Positions 22,033-34,869 are shown, numbered from the stretch's first letter. The stretch: DNA of 64,000 nucleotides from Gadus chalcogrammus (GCF_026213295.1 NC_079434.1:8517357-8581356), one strand, 5' to 3'. Notes: generated from the letters alone by a model not told the origin. Numbers and translations are program-made.

Positions 22033-25000
22033 ACTTAATAGTAAAATTGTAACCTAGTCTTCTGCATGAAAAAAGATGGTAATACCGTTGCAACAGCGGT
22101 TTGAATAAAGTGTTGTCGACTGACTTTAAAAAATGATTATTATTCGGTATGCTGCACAGTGTTGCTGTGATGTGAAACGCTCTAATCATACAAATGACCC
22201 AATAAAAATAATAAAAACACAACTGGCTACTTCGCCACTGCCCACACAAAACCCATTAGCTGTTTGACCTATTAAAACTTCATCTCTGGATGGTTAGGAA
22301 AAATGCTATTTAATGTTTTGATGCACACGTTTCATAAAGACTTGATGGATTGCCATTACGCTGCCATGGCTTGACGTGGAGGTTTTCTGCGGTGCATTCT
22401 TAGAGAAAATTGATGCGGAAATCAGAGTTTAATTGCATCTCCTGCCTCAGGATCTGTTCATTATGAAGGCTAAACTCAAAATGTAGAAATACTGGTTGCA
22501 TGTGGAACTTTCCGGCAACGTTTTAACCTGGACAAAATCACAGGAATATAATGGCATAATCGTTCGGGTTCAGGATTCAAACCAGAGTATTGAGCTTCCT
22601 TCCTGTTTATTAAAAAGTAATTTGTGGACATTCTAAACATATATTTAATTTGATTTTACATACATCTCACATACATACCATCAGATGTTGTTGTTGTAAT
22701 ACATTTCCGTTTTGGCTTTCTGAATCTGGAAAAATAAGTGGAGAACAAATAGACCCGTAGCAACACAAAATGATTGAATTTCAGAGATTCTGAGGAGGAA
22801 GCTAATGTTGAACAAGATGCTGGGCTTCACTTGACCCCTCGTGAGTTGAAGGACCGAAAACAACATTTTACAATGGAAAAGAAACCTTTATGAGACACAA
22901 CAATGGATATCAGTGCCGAGCAAAACAAGAGCCAATACTTCATCCTTGCACACTGTGAGAGTGTGTGCATGCATGCATGTGTGTGCACGTGTGCATTGTG
23001 CTTGGCAAGAAATGTGATTAAATGCTCTTTACAAGCGAGGACAGTTTGTATTTGCGTGTGAAAGGAACAAGACGTGAAGCAGAACAAGACTAAAGCGTTT
23101 GACGTCCCTCCGCTCCCCTGCTGTGTTTTAACTAAGAGATTGATTGCAGCTCTCTCGCCAGCCCCGAGTGCGTCTGCTCAAAGCCAGAACTCAATAAATA
23201 ATGACCAATGCGATTGTCTCATTTACTTCCCCCTGACTCGGGCTGTATACAGTTGCGACTGGTTCAGCAGCAGCCTGTGTATTCTGGAGGGGTTGTGTGT
23301 GTGTGTGAGTTTAACTGTGTCAAAGCAGTGTGTTTTTTCTAAGAAAATAAAAAAGAAGGTGCGGGGGGAGACAGGAAGAGACAATAACAGTCTTATCTTC
23401 CCCAGGATGTTGCGAACCAGTCGGGCCAGGTATAGATGGTATAGAAAACCTCCAGAAAGATCCCTTTTTGTGTTTGGTTTGAACGTTGTTCTTCCTTTCT
23501 GGCTTTGTTCTTGAGTTGGGCCGAGCTTCATATTGATTCATGCTCATAGAAAGAGAGAAAATACAGACGCATGATGTACCGGGAATTGCGCAGGGATTCA
23601 ATCAGTGTGTTATTATATCAAGCGTCCTCCTTTGAATGACATGTAAATCACCTGATGATAAATAATCTATGGTAATGTAATATATATTTGAGTCCACTGT
23701 GGTGCATATTATTCATAAGGAGCCGTGTCATCTGCATCGGAACCATATACAGAGGGCCAATTAGTCAAAATACACACATTTCAACACCATAGGCCTACTT
23801 TTCTCGGACTTCAAAGTAAAACAGAGGTCGCTTCACGGAAGTTGTACTTTGGAAAAATGCCGTACGCAGGCGTGCAAGATATATGGCTTCGGGGGGAAGG
23901 GAGCGTTTGATGTCGGCCAAACAGCTGCTCGTCTGAAAGTTAATGAGCGCGGCTGCGACGAGAAGACCAAACTCTACAGGAGGAAAAACCATTCATAAAT
24001 GTTTGATTACCAACCATACATCTTTAATCCCTTAAAACAAGAATACCCGGCCCCGGATTCGGGGCGAAGTGTAAAGTCGGTCCCTCTGTCAGTCCCGCTC
24101 TCTCTCCCTCTTCCACACCTCCTTGATGAGTCGGTAACGTTTACCTCGCATCCCCCCAGTCTCACCTTCTCCACGGTGAACACATCCGTCTCCTGTCTGT
24201 GACGTGGAAATGGGCGGTGAGGTGGCGTTGTTAATAACGCCACGGGGACCCATCGCATGCTTTCCCCGTCCTGATTAATTGAATCTGCGAGCGCTTTGTG
24301 CACAGCTTGCAAATATGTTCATAAATAGATAGAATCACCTGTGAGCGCGTGTATCGCAGACGGATCATTTCACGCCGGGGATGACGCTCTGCAGAGTGTC
24401 AATGCAGTCATTACTGTGTCTGAACAGACCCTCACTGATTGGATGACTAGCAAGGGGCCGCTTCGGGGTCACGGAGCTTTGACCTCGGATGTGATGGACA
24501 CCGTTATTATCGTGATCGGTAACAAAGTGGAACAAAGGAGTAAATGAGGTTCCTGTGAACCCCAAGGTCAGGTAACCCGCTGGTAGTAACATCAACTAAT
24601 TCAATCACATGTACAGGGTGTGTTTGCTAGGTGTTTTTCATATAATTGTTTGAAAATAAGCTAAAGTAGTTGTGGCAAAAGCCCAGCTCCCAACTGATGA
24701 ATGAAAAGAATGTGCCGTGCATTATTTTCTCCATGTACATGTCACTTTGTACGTGCCTTTAGTTTGCTTTCATTTCTTTCATGTGGGATAACATGCCACA
24801 AATGTCGCTCTGTTCGTAATTAAATTGAAGCGTAGGCATAGAGCTAGTTTTGAAGCCACCTGCTCTTCCTAGTTTGCTAAGTTCTAATATAACATAAATA
24901 TAACTTATTCCCGTGTTTGAACATGTGATAATTACCACAGCGAGAGAAACACAAAGGCACAGACACATCTGCATAGCGACACACCGGGATACTTGGGTAC

Positions 25001-25770
25001 GAGTTGGAGTTTTAACGATGCATAGAGGTGCTAATGAGTCTTGATGAGGTTGAACAGAGAAGTTATATTGGATGGGCCAGGATCGGGTTCCTATCGGGAC
25101 TTTGTGTTTCTACTAATCTAATGACTTGTGGCATTGGAAACGTGCTGGAGAAAACAAGAAATCTTTTGGAAGCCCCTCACACGACATTCATCCCTCATCT
25201 CCCCCCTCCTAATTCCTAGCTCTGTAAGTGAATGGATACTTTGCGTCAACGTCAAATCAAAGACACTTCTGTCCGTCCCACACAGTGGATTGTCAAAATC
25301 ATTTTCTGAATTGAAACCAGAACAGTCCTACCAGAGGCCACTGACCATGTGGACTTAAGGTATAGGACTTAAGGTATAGGACTTCAGTGAGTGAACTTCA
25401 GTGAGTGAACCCTAGTGAGACCAGCCTAATAAACTGAAAACGAGGTGCCCAATGTCCCGTGCACCTACACCAAATCAACCTACCATGGTGCAAACAAACT
25501 TTAAACACCCAGGACAGTATTAAAAAAAGACTAAACATGCACTTAACCACAAATTAACCCACGATAAATAACTGTAGACCGATAGCAAAGTCATTATTTT
25601 ATATTCGATGAGTAATTTAGTAGATGGCTAGATAGACTTGACCAAATTGACATTAAATTTCTCCAATATTACAACGTTCAAGCTGATAATATACTAGTGT
25701 TTACAAGCAGGCTCTTGCTACTATTTATCTTTGAAATCTAATTTAATATGATGTACATGTATTTACCTGT
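22033..25770. other. No recognised gene
   Basis: Mostly unique AT-rich sequence with a short CA/TG stretch at 22970-22995. The 146-codon frame at 23074-23514 (+) is overlapped by two minus-strand frames and includes a poly-Val/Cys stretch from a GT repeat, so it is not called. Two short direct repeats (GGACTTAAGGTATA and ACTTCAGTGAGTGA, each twice) lie at 25353-25410. Confidence 0.4.
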
Positions 25771-25997
25771 ATGCCAATTGTGGCACCCATTGCACTCCTG
25801 ACCATCCCTGGAAGAAGGGATCCCCTACACTGCGTTTCTTCTCAAGATTTCTTCCTTGCTGATTCAAGGGAGTTTTTTCTTGCCCGTGTTGGGGCATGGG
25901 TAAAGGGGGGTGTCACAAATATTTGGCCTGTTAATCCCTTTGAGACTGTAATGGTGATTAAGGGCTATACAAATAAAATTGAATTGAATTGAATTGA
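25771..25997 (+). mobile_element. High-copy teleost repeat with (TTGAA)n tail
   Basis: Contains GATTTCTTCCTTGCTGATTC, GGGAGTTTTTTCTTGCC, a TTTGGCCTGTTAATCCC block and ends GGGCTATACAAATAAAATTG followed by three TTGAA-like units. That 3' arrangement is typical of abundant teleost retroposon tails. A second copy lies inverted at 15604-15678. There is no coding capacity, and the parent LINE family is not determined. Confidence 0.7.
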
Positions 25998-26061
25998 AAT
26001 CTGGTTCAGCTTTTGTCAGTCATGGGAACCTTGGCAGCACAACTCCATCAGGACCGTGTAT

Positions 26062-26089
26062 TTAGATAGATAGATAGATAGATAGATAT
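26062..26089 (-). repeat. (GATA)n tail of adjacent LINE
   Basis: About six TAGA units. On the minus strand they form the TATC tail at the 3' end of the LINE that follows, as in many L2-group elements. Confidence 0.85.
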
Positions 26090-26237
26090 ATACTTTATTA
26101 ATCCCGGGGGAAATTCAAGTATCCAGTAGCAGCCGAAAACACACATAAAAACAGTGCAGATGGATGTGCAAAAATACAGATATAAATAAATAAATAAATA
26201 AAATGTCCATTGTTGTTATCTATTGTCCTCCATGCCT

Positions 26238-26660
26238 TTACTGGGAGCTGTTGTACAGTCTGATGGCCAGGGGGACGAAATAGTTTTTTAGTCTATTAGT
26301 GGAGCTGGACTGGGACAGCAGTCGGCCACTGAAAACACTCCTCTGCCTGGTGAAGGTGTCATGCAGAGGGTGGTGGGTGTTGTCCAGGATGGACAGCAGT
26401 TTGTCAAGGGTCCTTCTCTCTGCCACTGTCACCAGAGAGTCCAGCTCTGTTCCCACTACTGAGCCAGCACTCCTCACCAGTCTGTCCATTCGACCAGCGT
26501 CTCTCCTCCTGCTGCTTCCCCCCCAGCAAACCACAGCATAAAAGAGCACGCTGGCCACCACAGACTGGTAAAACATCTGCAGTAGTTTTTTGCAGATGTT
26601 GAAAGACCCAGACGATTTCACCCAGGCTATGGTGCAGACCGGTCTTTGGACTGCACCCAT
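26238..26660 (-). pseudogene. LINE reverse transcriptase C-terminal fragment
   Basis: A 140-codon open frame containing SFNICKKLLQMFYQSVVASV, LFYAVVCWGGS, RMDRLVRSAGSVVGTELDSL, ERRTLDKLLSILDNTHHPLH and a final FVPLAIRLYNSSQ. This is the region after the catalytic core of an L2/Rex1-type reverse transcriptase (thumb and C-terminal part). The FADD catalytic motif is missing because of 5' truncation. The frame has no internal stop, which suggests a fairly recent insertion. The first ~15 residues do not match the family and come from flanking sequence. Confidence 0.87.
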
Positions 26661-26700
26661 TTGGCTCGTGGAGGACGGCAGTTTTTAAAAGCATCTCAGC

Positions 26701-27448
26701 AGCTAGGGTTATAATAGCTTATCTGGTATCTCCCGAACTGCCATTTTAAAATCTCATCCCAGCATCATGCTATTTAGGGAGCTCCAGCAGTGGCCGTAAT
26801 AAGCAGCACAACAGGCTTTTAGAGCAGTACTTTGGGAGAGTGTGAGTGGCGTCGTGGCTCCCTGTTTACACGGCAAGCTAACAGCGCTGAAACACATTTC
26901 TCATCTCTTACCTTCGCTCAGCGGCTGCTGGCCCTGGCAGCAGAGAGACACAGCTACTTTGTTATTATGTCCCATGTTGCGCTGGAAAGAGTTTAATAGA
27001 GGTGCTGCATTGAGGTTGAAGCTGAGGTGTATGTTCTGAAATGGTTCGGTTTAGGCATTTGTTCGGAGAAGGGTTTGGGGTAGTGGGGTAGAGATGGATG
27101 AGTTTGGATTTTATATAAAGGAGAGGGAGATTTAGTTATACATTTTGAGATGGACATGGTGGGAGATGGTTGTGTTTTGGTCTACGTTTCAATATGGTAA
27201 AAGTTATCGACATTAGGTTACAAAAGGGGTTTGGGCTGATAAGGTTTCAACGCATTGTTGAAACAAATATCTTGCAAATGTCACACTTGTACTGTACTAA
27301 ATCATAAGACGACTATGTTATTTCTTCAGAGTTTAAGGAAACAGGCATAATTGAAATACTGGCTTCTCAATAAACAATGCTCCAGCCATTGTGTCCCCCT
27401 TGATATATTCATTTCGTCTGAATTGTCTGTTTCTGCTCTGTGTGTTGA
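26701..27448. other. No recognised feature
   Basis: Unique sequence. A G-rich loosely repetitive stretch (GGTTTGGGGTAGTGGGGTAG) occurs at about 27070-27095. Confidence 0.4.
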
Positions 27449-27678
27449 TTACCTATTCTCTGGGTATCCGGGGTTGCCAGATGTGAAACAAATTGGAACA
27501 CAAAACAAGGCGTCCTGCAGCAATTGAAGCACCTAAATGAACTGGAACAACTGAGATTGTACAAGACTCTACCAAACCTAAAAAACCTTGTCCTCTTACA
27601 GAAAAGATCCAAGACAGAGCCGTGCTACAACAGGGGTAAATCTAGAAGTTACATTTTAAAGTTGGAGACAGCGTAGAT
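27449..27678 (+). CDS. Open frame with leucine-rich coiled-coil look, unidentified
   Basis: Open from a TGA at 27446-27448 to a TAG at 27676-27678 with no ATG start. It contains QQLKHLNELEQLRLYKTLPN followed by LKNLVLLQKRSKTE, with Leu spaced roughly as heptads. It could be an exon, a decayed transposon frame or chance. I see no clear splice acceptor and do not recognise a family. Confidence 0.15.
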
Positions 27679-27715
27679 CCCACAAGGACTTCAAGAAGCA
27701 TGCCACATGAGCTAG

Positions 27716-27845
27716 TAACACTTCACAAAAAGGGCTCATTCAGTTAACATTTATTAACATGCAGTAGTTAATGCCTAATACGCATTATTTAACCGGTCAT
27801 TAACTGTTAATTTATGCGTTTAGTAATCACTTGCAAATGGTGTTA
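27716..27845 (+). mobile_element. Older TTAAC-rich repeat split by a LINE
   Basis: CAGTTAACATTTATTAACAT and AGTTAATGCCTAATACG-like blocks resemble teleost interspersed repeats of the 'ttaacatta...ttaatg' type. Similar words (GTTAATGTTAACTAAATTAT) resume at 29270, just after the LINE 3' tail. This suggests that the LINE at 27846-29268 landed in this repeat. Confidence 0.4.
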
Positions 27846-29268
27846 CGTGCTGCCTACAGGGCCACACCCCGCCCCCACGTCGGGCACTCAGACCACATCT
27901 CGTTGTTCCTGTATCCAGCATACAGACAAAGGCTGAAACAGACAAACCCTGTGTCTTATTAAGCAAACTCTGGACACTGTTTTGCTCAGACAGACTGGGA
28001 TGTGTTTAAAGCTGCAGCCACACTGGAGGACTCTTCTGTCAGCATACAGGACTATGCTGAGTATGTGAATGGGTATATTAGCACTTGTGTTGAAAACATC
28101 GTGCCCACCATACAAGTCAAGAAGTTTCCCAAGTCAAGTAGACAAACTGTCTACACTAGGTCTGCACCCCACCATCTGTGACTGGCTCCAGGACTTTCTG
28201 ACTGGCAGGCCCCAGTATGTCAGGATTGGAAATAGGACATCAGCCAGCATCATCAGAAACATTGGCACGCCACAGGGCTGCGTGCTCAGCCCCATCCTCT
28301 ACACACCGTTCACTCATGACTGTGTCGCCTCTCACATATGCAACACCACCCTGAAGTTTGCGGACGACACCGCATCACGGGCAGGGACGAAGCGGCCTAC
28401 AGGAGGGAGGTGGCCAGTCTGGTGTCATGGTGTGAGGACAATAACCTCACCCTCAACAAGGAAAAGACCAAGGAGATGAAAGTGGACATGAGGAAGAAAA
28501 GGAGTCCTCACCGGCCACTGTTCATCGGGGAGCTTGAAGTAGAGAGGGTGAGCTGCTTCAAGTACCTTGAAGCTGCTTGGACACTCAACACCACAAAGCT
28601 GGTTAAGAAAGCACAACAGCGGCTGTACTTCCTATGGGGGCTGAAGAAGTTTGGCATGTCGCCTGAGATCCTCAGAAACTTCTACAGCTGCATTGTTGAG
28701 AGCATCTTGACCGGCTGTATCCCCTTCTGGTACGGCAGCACTTCTGCTTTGGACCGCAGACGACTGCAGGGAGTGGTGAAGACTGCAGAGAAGATCATCA
28801 GAACCCCACTGCCCTCTCTGCAGAGCATCAACCACCACAGAGTCAACAGGAGAGCTGCCTCCATACTCAAGGACCCCACCCACCCCCAGCATGGACTGTA
28901 TACGGTGGCGGTTGGGTCTGTTGTTATTGTTATTATTCTACCTCAGGACTGCCGCTATTGTTTACATTTGGCTCATGCACTACTGCACACTTTCTTTGAT
29001 ATTCGCACCATTCCGTTTTATTTTATTTATTTTAACTTAAATGTAATATTTCATCTAGTTGCTGATCGTCTATTTATCTTGTAAATTGTATATTCTATAT
29101 AGCTGCAGCTTTTTTCTATTTTATTTGTATATTCTCTTTTTTTTTTCTTGGCATTCAGTCTGTGGAAAACAAAGGAAGAATTTCATTGTTCGACTGGGAA
29201 CATGTTTCTTATTGTGCATATGACGATAAACACTTTGTATTGAATTGAATTTGAATTGAATTGAATTG
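27846..29268 (+). mobile_element. L2/Rex1-like LINE with several internal deletions
   Basis: In order: the end of the endonuclease domain (frame from 27846, AYRATPRPHVGHSDHISLFL, with the GHSDH motif), a linker ending near 28128, an abrupt jump into the reverse transcriptase (QVDKLSTLGLHPTICDWLQD at about 28136), the FADD catalytic site at 28357-28368, a frameshift just after it, and the C-terminal part in the frame of 28338. A 3' UTR then runs to a (TTGAA)n-type tail at about 29247-29268. A TAA at 27960-27962 also interrupts the first segment. The copy lacks most of the endonuclease, the N-terminal reverse transcriptase and its last residues. Confidence 0.87.
28136..28904 (+). pseudogene. 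LINE reverse transcriptase fragment, frameshifted
   Basis: First part: LQDFLTGRPQYVRIGNRTSA, then GTPQGCVLSPILYT (the conserved PQGCVLSP block) and LKFADDTAS with the catalytic Asp pair. A frameshift follows at about 28370, after which the frame reads YRREVASLVSWCEDNNLTLN, KKAQQRLYFLWGLKKFGMSP and LTGCIPFWYGSTSALDRRRL. The CFKYL segment is joined directly to WTLNTT, about ten residues short of related elements, which implies a further small deletion. The frame loses similarity after HPQHGLYTV. In intact elements this enzyme copies the LINE RNA into DNA at the insertion site. Confidence 0.87.
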
Positions 29269-30979
29269 TGTTAATGTTAACTAAATTATTAATGGATACA
29301 TTACAGGGTTAACCTTAATCCACTAACCCTTGTCCTCTTATTTCAGACCTCTTAATAAAGAAAGATTGTGTGCCAGTGCAAAGAGAGGGACTAACAACAA
29401 CTGAGTGTAATACAAAAACCTTAACCCTTACCCCTATGCTTATGATCATTAGTAGCGCTTATTACTGCACAAACTAAAGATTATTAATGGCTATTATTAT
29501 TATCAAAGTGCAATCAATCAATCTATCAATAGTATAATAATAAAAGTATCAAAACCAAATGTTGCGCTCAGTTTGTCTGGGTTGTTCGGTGTCCTCACCT
29601 GTCAACTCTCTCCAAAATCTTGAATTGGACCACAGTGCCTATTTGACACTCTGGGTCGGTGTTACATATTGATCTTTAACGTTACAACTCTATGATTTGC
29701 ATTACCAAGCATGAGTGTAAGGCCAGGATGGATAGAGAACAGTGTTGCCTTATCTCAGGAAAAACTTCACGGCCGGATTTTGATAAAAAAAAAAGTATTT
29801 TATCAAGACATTTCCATTTGCATAGATGGAAAAGCTTCAAATGGAACTGTCAAATTACCCTGTTCCACTCAGATGGACAAACAGCCTTCAGCTAATTCTG
29901 GGCAATTTCCGAATCAATGAAATTGGCAGAGTAAACCAAAGACTAGAAATGGCTTTGTGGAAGTGATTGCGATTGTCCATTAAATTGATTTTCATCTATG
30001 CATAAAAAGAAGGCTTTTAGTGTGAAGATGCGTTTTGGATAAGATTTCCTACTTATTTGTCTCTGGTCGGTATTCAATTTTTTTTAGATTTAAGGAAACA
30101 TTTCTGAGTCTTTCTTTACTTTCTTTTTTTCTCCTAATTGCTGTTGAGAATGGAGCGAATAAAGCACAGCGAAGGAAGCGGTTTTAAACCAACGGTTTCC
30201 AACAGTGATGTTATCTCTCTCTCTTGCACTCTCCCACTCGTTCATCCTCTCTAAGCCTCGACAGTCGCCATGGCAGCAGGAAAAGGAAGTGGTTTTGATA
30301 ACTATTTTTCTTTATCGGTAGAATAAGAAGCCTGGCTGATGTTTGGCAGATATAACAATGATGCCCATGCCATGTCTACCACCACCTCCACCTTGGTTCC
30401 ACTCCTGTTCCGACACAGATGTGTAATGTGTTGTAGCTGAGTGGCACCAGACAAATGTGTTTTCCTGATGCGGGATATAAGTAGCAGACATGCTTCTCAT
30501 ATGAAATCCTCGACTTGAACATGCAGTATATAGGGTATAGGCTTTTCCTGTGACACATCTGACAGCTCAGGGTTCACAAGCATTCAGAAATAATTTATGC
30601 AAAATCACGGCAGATTTAACTGCTGACAGACAGTTGTTTTTTTTAATCATGGACTTATAGTACTCAAAGGGTAACCTTGCTGCAGAGGTCATTTTGTGTG
30701 AGCTACGGTCGTTGAAGTGCTTCTGGCATACAGCAGTCATTGGTTAGATTGTTCCCTCCATATTGTCCATCGCTGAAAACTTCTGTCTCTTCTATACAAA
30801 CTCTGAATGGACGGCAGTCAAATCAGGCTTTTCATATCCATTTCGGTCACCAACACGCCTTAGATTGTGCGGCTTTCACGCACGCAGATAAATGCTCAGA
30901 ACACACATCATCTGAGGTGATATCCTTTTCAGTATCAAGAGTGCATCGCTCTATCTTCTATGCTCCTTTTTAGCAAATA
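29269..30979. other. No recognised gene
   Basis: AT-rich unique sequence, apart from the short TTAAC-rich resumption at 29270-29320. Short frames at 29692-29920 overlap one another and are not called. Confidence 0.4.
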
Positions 30980-31137
30980 GACTGCATTTACAGTATCTAG
31001 CGCTTTTCTAACCCGTGGCCATTCAAAGTGGTTGACAATATTGCCTAACATTCATCCATCCATGCACACATTCACACACCGACGGTGGTGTCAACCATGC
31101 ACTGCGACAGCCAGCGGGAGCAGTGAGGGTTGGGTGA
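30980..31137. mobile_element. Teleost interspersed repeat fragment
   Basis: Contains TCTAGCGCTTTTCTAACC, TTCAAAGTGGTTGACAATAT and CACACATTCACACACCGACG. This word order is typical of an abundant teleost repeat with 'AAAGCGCTTTACA ... CATTCACCCATTCACACAC'. It is non-coding, the ends are approximate and the family is unnamed. Confidence 0.5.
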
Positions 31138-31756
<619 letters not shown>

Positions 31757-31811
31757 ATGATCCAATGAAGGCGTACAGTGCTATTTTCAGGGGAGGGGGG
31801 CTCGAGTATAC

Positions 31812-31930
31812 CGTGACTTAAGTCGCAAATTTGAAGACTTGAGACTTGGTTGGCAAACAATGATAGAAGACTTGACCTGACTTTGACTTGGTATTCATGA
31901 CTTGATATTTGACCTAGACCTGAGACATGT
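31812..31930. repeat. GACTTG-rich repeat
   Basis: Recurrent GACTTGA and GACTTGG words (GAAGACTTGAGACTTGG, AAGACTTGACCTGACTTTG, ATGACTTGATATTTGACC) in loose tandem with a period near 11. Such GACTTG-type repeats occur inside teleost DNA transposons. Here they look degenerate. Confidence 0.6.
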
Positions 31931-32157
31931 GCTCGCAGAATTGTTTGGCTTCCCAGGCTAAATTTCTAGTGCAATGCTATTGGTTAAGGCTAGCTGCATT
32001 AGCATTGTTTAATCCTCATGGAAGTGGCTTAAACATTTACACTACAATTCCCTTTATGCATCCACCCTACACTGATCATAGGTCTGATGCCAATCGTAGC
32101 TGCTGATCAAATGCTAAATAAGCTAGCTTTCTAGCTTGCAGGAGGCCAATGCGGTCA

Positions 32158-32521
32158 GCCCTTTGTTCCCAAAGCCCTATGTTCCCACATTTCTAAGATT
32201 TTTCTTATTTCTACTATTTTTCTCAGAATGAAACACTACGGTCCCACATTTCTAGGACATTTTCAAAATGAGGTCTTGTGTTCCTTATATTTCCCCTCAA
32301 TTGATCCTCCTATCCTCCAAGTCACTTTTTTGGAAGCACTTCCACTCTATAATTTAATGAGTACTTTTTCTCCAATATTTGGTGAAAAGCATAGCAGACA
32401 GGGTTTGGGTTAGGATCAGGGCTAACCCTAGCTCAATTCTGACAAGATGTTGTGGCTCAAGTGAGGCAGGATCCAACGGTGCCAGTGAAATGTGGGAACA
32501 TAGGGCTGTGGGAACATAGGC
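32158..32521. mobile_element. Foldback/MITE with ~35-bp terminal inverted repeats
   Basis: The left end (32158-32193) contains CCCTATGTTCCCACATTTC. The right end (32487-32521) contains its exact complement GAAATGTGGGAACATAGGG. The inverted match extends outward through GCC(C/T)TTGTTCCCA-type sequence with few differences. Each arm holds two copies of a 'CTATGTTCCCA' sub-repeat. The 290-base interior has no coding frame. The size and structure fit a non-autonomous DNA transposon. No clear target-site duplication is visible. Confidence 0.75.
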
Positions 32522-33285
32522 ACGCTCCCAAACCACCGTGTTGACAATATGGCAGTTCGCACTCTTGAGGTGCTGATTCGCTTTGGTCCGATTAAAATGT
32601 CCAGGTCGGTTCTCCTTCGCCTTTCATCTCAATATTTCAGTGGCCTCAATTACTTTCGGACAGGGCGTTCATTTTACTGCAATGCTCCTTCAGTGATGCT
32701 GCTGTCAAACACAGAATCCCATTTTAAACCGTTTTCTCAATGTAACCTTATAGCTGAAGACTAGGAATCAAAGTCAAAGTGTTATGATATGAAATGTGCA
32801 GTATGACATGTTCACTCTGTAGATTAAAACTTGTATGAAAAGGCAATCGGGTCATTTCATAAAAATACAACAAAAGTAGGGAACATTTGCCTACAAGAAA
32901 GAGATTTTGCTTTATGAAGTAAAAGTGAAGTAGGCCTATAGGTATAAAATATGAATGGGGTTGAATACTGATAACCAGTGTTTTAAAGGCAATGATTTCC
33001 TTCTCAGACATTTTTTATTCACACAGCCGGTAACTGGATCTTTAGTCCAAGAACACATCAAATATTGATGGCCCTCCTGAAATTGGTGCGCAGCACACAC
33101 ACTTCGGAGAATGATTGGAAGCGTATGAAGTTTTTCGGGGGCTTACGGCATGATGTATGTTTACTGAAATGAGCATTTCTTTTGATCCAATAGGAGCAAC
33201 CGATCTATTGTTTTACATATCAGGCAAAGGAAGGGATGGAGAGGAATAGAACAATTGGTCTTTATACCAACAGCTTCTTCCACTG
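32522..33285. other. No recognised feature
   Basis: AT-rich unique sequence without a supportable frame. Confidence 0.45.
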
Positions 33286-33420
33286 CTGAGAGGTAAGGGC
33301 AAGATAGTGGGGGACTTTGACTCCCTGACAAAGTTTCTGGGTTTGTACCCCAATGTCCACAGTCTACTTTTAGGTATCTTTGAGAAAGATGACCTAACCC
33401 CGTCCCTGATCAGACATAAC
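33286..33420 (+). mobile_element. tRNA-derived SINE, 5' part
   Basis: GTGGGGGACTTTGACTCCC, then a B-box-like GGGTTTGTACCCC and CAATGTCCACAGTCTACTTT match the head and body of the 11559 copy. The 3' tail is missing. Confidence 0.6.
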
Positions 33421-34869
33421 AGCATCTGTTTAATAACACCATTACTAAATATAGCATGAACTTTTATAACTAAACAACTTTATATATAAAAATACACATA
33501 ATGTCATTAGAACAAGCTTATTTTTCTCGAGGGGCCCCATTGCATTTGGGTCCCTTTGTCATAGCAACCAAACACAATTTCCGAATGACCACCAAACACG
33601 GTGTGCCTTGTCCAATGGGTGACCAGCTCTGGGTGTTGGGAACACGGCCAGGGCGAGGAGAGAAATGACATTCGATACACCTTCGGCGACACTAATGAAA
33701 ACCAAATATCGTTAGCTTCTCTTTAATTGTCAGACTTCTGCCCGGTGATTGCACGTTTGCGTGACGGATGGCACTCCGTGGCACTGTAATTACCCCGGTG
33801 TCCATACCGAGAACGAGCCCAGATTCACAAGGACATGAGGCTCCCCTGTCATCGTCTCAATTAACCTGCTTTGTTCCGCCATCTCCTCTCCAAACACATG
33901 CCACCGCTGATATGCGGCAGCGGGAAATGTCTGCGGCGCGTACAGAGGCCCAATCTACATCTTGTCCTTGGCGGGACCGGAATATGCCAATGGAAGGCGG
34001 TTTTAAAAAGATCCCTCTTTGAAGTTAAATACACGTCTCTGGAAAGTCTGGCGTGTCGAGGCGGCGACGCTGAATGTGTAATTTCCATCTGAATGGGCTC
34101 CATCTTGATGACAACATCTGCTAGCTTCCATGGGCGGATCGACACTGATGGGGATTTGATTTCGCTGGCAGCTTTTTGATAAGTCACTTAAGACTAATTT
34201 GTCCTTTCCTGCCGTTAGTGTTTACATCTGTTTTCATTAATGCTAAATATGAAGACAGCTGGCATGGGCGCAGGTACACTGTCTCAAAGTAATCAAAAAA
34301 GTCCAACTCCACACACGACATCAATAGATATACAAATTGTTTATAGCTATATAAATTAGATATAGAATAAAATATAGAACATTTTAAATACTTTCTTTGT
34401 CTCCTTAATGGAATAGAGCATCCATGTGCAACCATCCATATGCAAAGAGAAGTATTCAAAACAATATCAAAATGTGAGATCAATAAATACATATATCTAA
34501 GTTACATGCATACATACTGTTTATTTGAGCTAGAAACAAAAGTGCTCATTTTGTTGCATACTGCAGAAAAACATACAAACACTGACGGACTGTTCTTGAC
34601 AACTTAGCTACTCGACAGAACCTCGAGGGAGCCAGTGTCCTCTGCGTGTCGATCTCATCATGTTCCACCCCACCAACGGCTACCAAACACCCAGCAAGGC
34701 TCTCACACATCTCCGCCTCGACAAGTGTTGGCCAGGCGCTAAAACGCTGGGGGGCTACTTCCGCTATATGTTGAAAATCTTGGGTCACAACGAAGGTCAG
34801 GGCTGGGCAAGGTCAGCGACACTGGCAGCACCCTAGGGTGCTAGCTAGTAGCAGGGGTGTCAAATATAT
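33421..34869. other. No recognised gene
   Basis: Largely repeat-free. The interval 33700-34200 has mixed composition and frames on both strands (33768-34022, 33861-34187) that overlap and match nothing I know. It could be a conserved regulatory block, but this is untested. Confidence 0.4.

Larger units (their letters stand above)
26062..26700 (-). mobile_element. L2/Rex1-like LINE, 5'-truncated
   Basis: Reading the minus strand, an intact C-terminal reverse-transcriptase frame (26660-26238) is followed by a 3' UTR ending in TTTCCCCCGGGATTAATAAA and a TATC tail. The 3' motif is typical of teleost L2-group elements. Only the last ~140 residues of the polyprotein remain, so the copy was truncated at insertion and cannot be autonomous. 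The clade is assigned from motif memory, and Rex1 versus L2 is not resolved. Confidence 0.85.
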
